From assembly GCA_002708845.1 (NCBI GenBank), contig PAPI01000024.1, positions 434,001 to 498,000 of the forward strand: DNA of 64,000 nt. The letters run 5' to 3'. The notes under the pieces are model-generated. The model worked only from the letters and a program-made list of their open reading frames with translations, made no database searches and was not told the DNA's origin. A program made the translations under genes and the position numbers. Positions 62,933-64,000 of the stretch are shown here, one piece after another (position 1 is the stretch's first letter; every line of letters begins with the position of its first letter). This DNA comes from Leeuwenhoekiella sp. (GTDB taxonomy: Bacteria > Bacteroidota > Bacteroidia > Flavobacteriales > Flavobacteriaceae).

Positions 62933-63760
62933 TTACTTTTTCAAATTTTTTAATTCTGCCCACTCGGTCCAGGAACCGTCGTAAAGCTGCAGACCTTTTT
63001 GACCTGCTAGTTCTCCTGCAAGTAAGATTATACATGCGGTGAGCCCCGAACCACAACTGTAAACAAGATTTTCATCTAGTAGCGAGCGCTTCTCAAATAT
63101 GGATTTTAGTTCTGTAGGAGATTTAAATTTTCCGTTTTCTAAAACCTCCTCAAACGGGATGTTAACTGAATGAGGTATACTACCACTCTGTAATGATGGA
63201 CGAGGTTCCGGCTCAATGCCCTTAAATCTTCCGGCTGAACGAGCATCAACAATCATAAAATCCTGCTTTTCCACATTCTGTTCTACATCTTCGAAAGATT
63301 TGAAACAAGTCGAATCGAATTCCGCCTTAAAATTACCAGGCTCAAAATCTTCCTGAAATTGTTCCGCCAATAGTAAATGTTGTTCAATCCAAGCCGGTAG
63401 CCCTCCATCTAAAACAACGGTGTTGGGATGGCTCATTACCTGAAACATCCACCAAACACGAGGACTTGAATAAATGCCCATAGCATCAAAAACCACGATC
63501 TTTGAATCCTGATTGATCCCTAATGCTCTGGCCTCTTGTTCCAAATCTTCCGGTGCGGGTAAAGTGTTAGGAAATGCGCTTGATGTATCGCTAAACTTGT
63601 TCTTGAGGTCAAAAAAACGAGCACCGGGAATTGTCTTTCCGCTAAATGCAGACTGCTTCCCCGAAACACTTTGGCCTAAACTGCAATCAAGCAATACCAA
63701 ATCGGGATCGTCAAGTATTTCCTTTAGATCTGCTACCGAAATAAGCTTCTTACGCTCCAT
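62933..63760 (-). CDS. Two-domain rhodanese-type sulfurtransferase
   Basis: This 275-residue protein has an inactive N-terminal rhodanese domain (LLDCSLGQ, IPGARFFDL) and a catalytic C-terminal one with Cys236 in YSCGSGLTA. The CGSGLTA loop is like that of 3-mercaptopyruvate sulfurtransferases rather than thiosulfate sulfurtransferases, which have a CRxG/KxT loop. It transfers sulfur to cyanide, thiols or proteins. The start codon overlaps the stop of the VWA gene by one base (TAATG), so translation is probably coupled. It precedes the AAA+ gene by 15 bases. Confidence 0.92.
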   Translation of the reverse strand: MERKKLISVADLKEILDDPDLVLLDCSLGQSVSGKQSAFSGKTIPGARFFDLKNKFSDTSSAFPNTLPAPEDLEQEARALGINQDSKIVVFDAMGIYSSPRVWWMFQVMSHPNTVVLDGGLPAWIEQHLLLAEQFQEDFEPGNFKAEFDSTCFKSFEDVEQNVEKQDFMIVDARSAGRFKGIEPEPRPSLQSGSIPHSVNIPFEEVLENGKFKSPTELKSIFEKRSLLDENLVYSCGSGLTACIILLAGELAGQKGLQLYDGSWTEWAELKNLKK

Positions 63761-64000
63761 TATCGAATTCTCTTTTTACGATTGGTTTCATAATCTTCAA
63801 AAATCATTTCGCCAAGTCCCTGCAAGCCGGTATAGAAAGCTTTACCCTGGTTGGCCTGGGTAAACTCACGCACAAACCGCATCAAATACGGATCCTGTGC
63901 GATCATAAAGGTTGTAATAGGAATTTTGAGTTTACGAGCCTGGCTGGCCATACTGTAGCATTTGTTAACGATATACTCGTCAAGACCTACGCTGTTTTTG
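63760..64000 (-). CDS. VWA-domain protein, 3' end (runs off window)
   Basis: The minus-strand frame is open from 64000 to the stop at 63760 (about 79 residues). It reads VGLDEYIVNKCYSMASQARK, then IPITTFMIAQDPYLMRFVREF and a basic tail, KKRIR. This fits the last part of a von Willebrand factor A domain of the kind paired with MoxR/ChlI-like ATPases. The MIDAS residues lie outside the window and cannot be checked. It is probably the first visible gene of an operon with the sulfurtransferase and AAA+ ATPase. Confidence 0.75.
   Translation of the reverse strand, partial: KNSVGLDEYIVNKCYSMASQARKLKIPITTFMIAQDPYLMRFVREFTQANQGKAFYTGLQGLGEMIFEDYETNRKKRIR

Overview
The window comes from a Bacteroidota genome, most likely a marine or aquatic member of the Flavobacteriaceae. 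The evidence is a SusC/SusD pair, a hybrid two-component regulator (HTCS), type IX secretion sorting domains of type A and type B, a PorP/SprF protein, TAnnTTTG-like promoter boxes and low-to-moderate GC. No rRNA, tRNA, CRISPR array or insertion sequence was seen. I cannot name the genus from sequence alone.

Bases 1-471 hold the 3' end of an aldo/keto reductase. Bases 468-37763 form a large polysaccharide utilization locus (PUL). It has two main minus-strand blocks. Block 1 runs from 31177 down to 22196: a GH43 subfamily-24-like exo-galactanase, SusC, SusD and two surface glycan-binding lipoproteins, ending at a perfect hairpin terminator (22153-22186). Block 2 runs from 20607 down to 468: a BNR beta-propeller lipoprotein, GH2, GH97, an FG-GAP/ASPIC lipoprotein, GH16, GH105, a DUF2264 protein, a second GH2 and an MG2/plug protein. 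Between the blocks sits a lipoprotein with an HExxH zinc-peptidase-like motif. The HTCS gene (31405-35505, plus strand) diverges from block 1, and a lipoprotein with two GH43 domains faces it across a shared terminator. The enzyme set fits an acidic beta-1,3-galactan, such as a type II arabinogalactan or arabinogalactan protein. Roles would be GH16 as endo-galactanase, GH43 as exo-beta-1,3-galactanase, GH2 and GH97 on galactose or arabinopyranose side groups, GH43 modules on arabinofuranose, and GH105, DUF2264 and the BNR protein on uronic acid or rhamnose caps. There are no sulfatases. The regions upstream of the two blocks share three short elements at matched spacing, a candidate HTCS operator.

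Bases 38004-43113 hold an MscS-type channel, a cupin, a decayed alpha/beta hydrolase and a T9SS-sorted DUF4114 protein. Bases 43187-47187 hold the oxidative pentose phosphate genes: zwf and pgl on the minus strand, gnd divergent. Bases 47271-52799 hold an amidohydrolase lipoprotein, an S10 carboxypeptidase, a HAD phosphatase, a YjbQ protein and a pirin. Bases 52908-61384 form a T9SS adhesin operon: a 1872-residue repeat protein with a gliding-motility type C-terminal domain, a PorP/SprF partner and an OmpA/PD40/TPR lipoprotein-like protein. The adhesin contains a recent 960-bp tandem duplication. Bases 61454-64000 hold a ChlI-like AAA+ ATPase, a sulfurtransferase and the 3' end of a VWA-domain protein.
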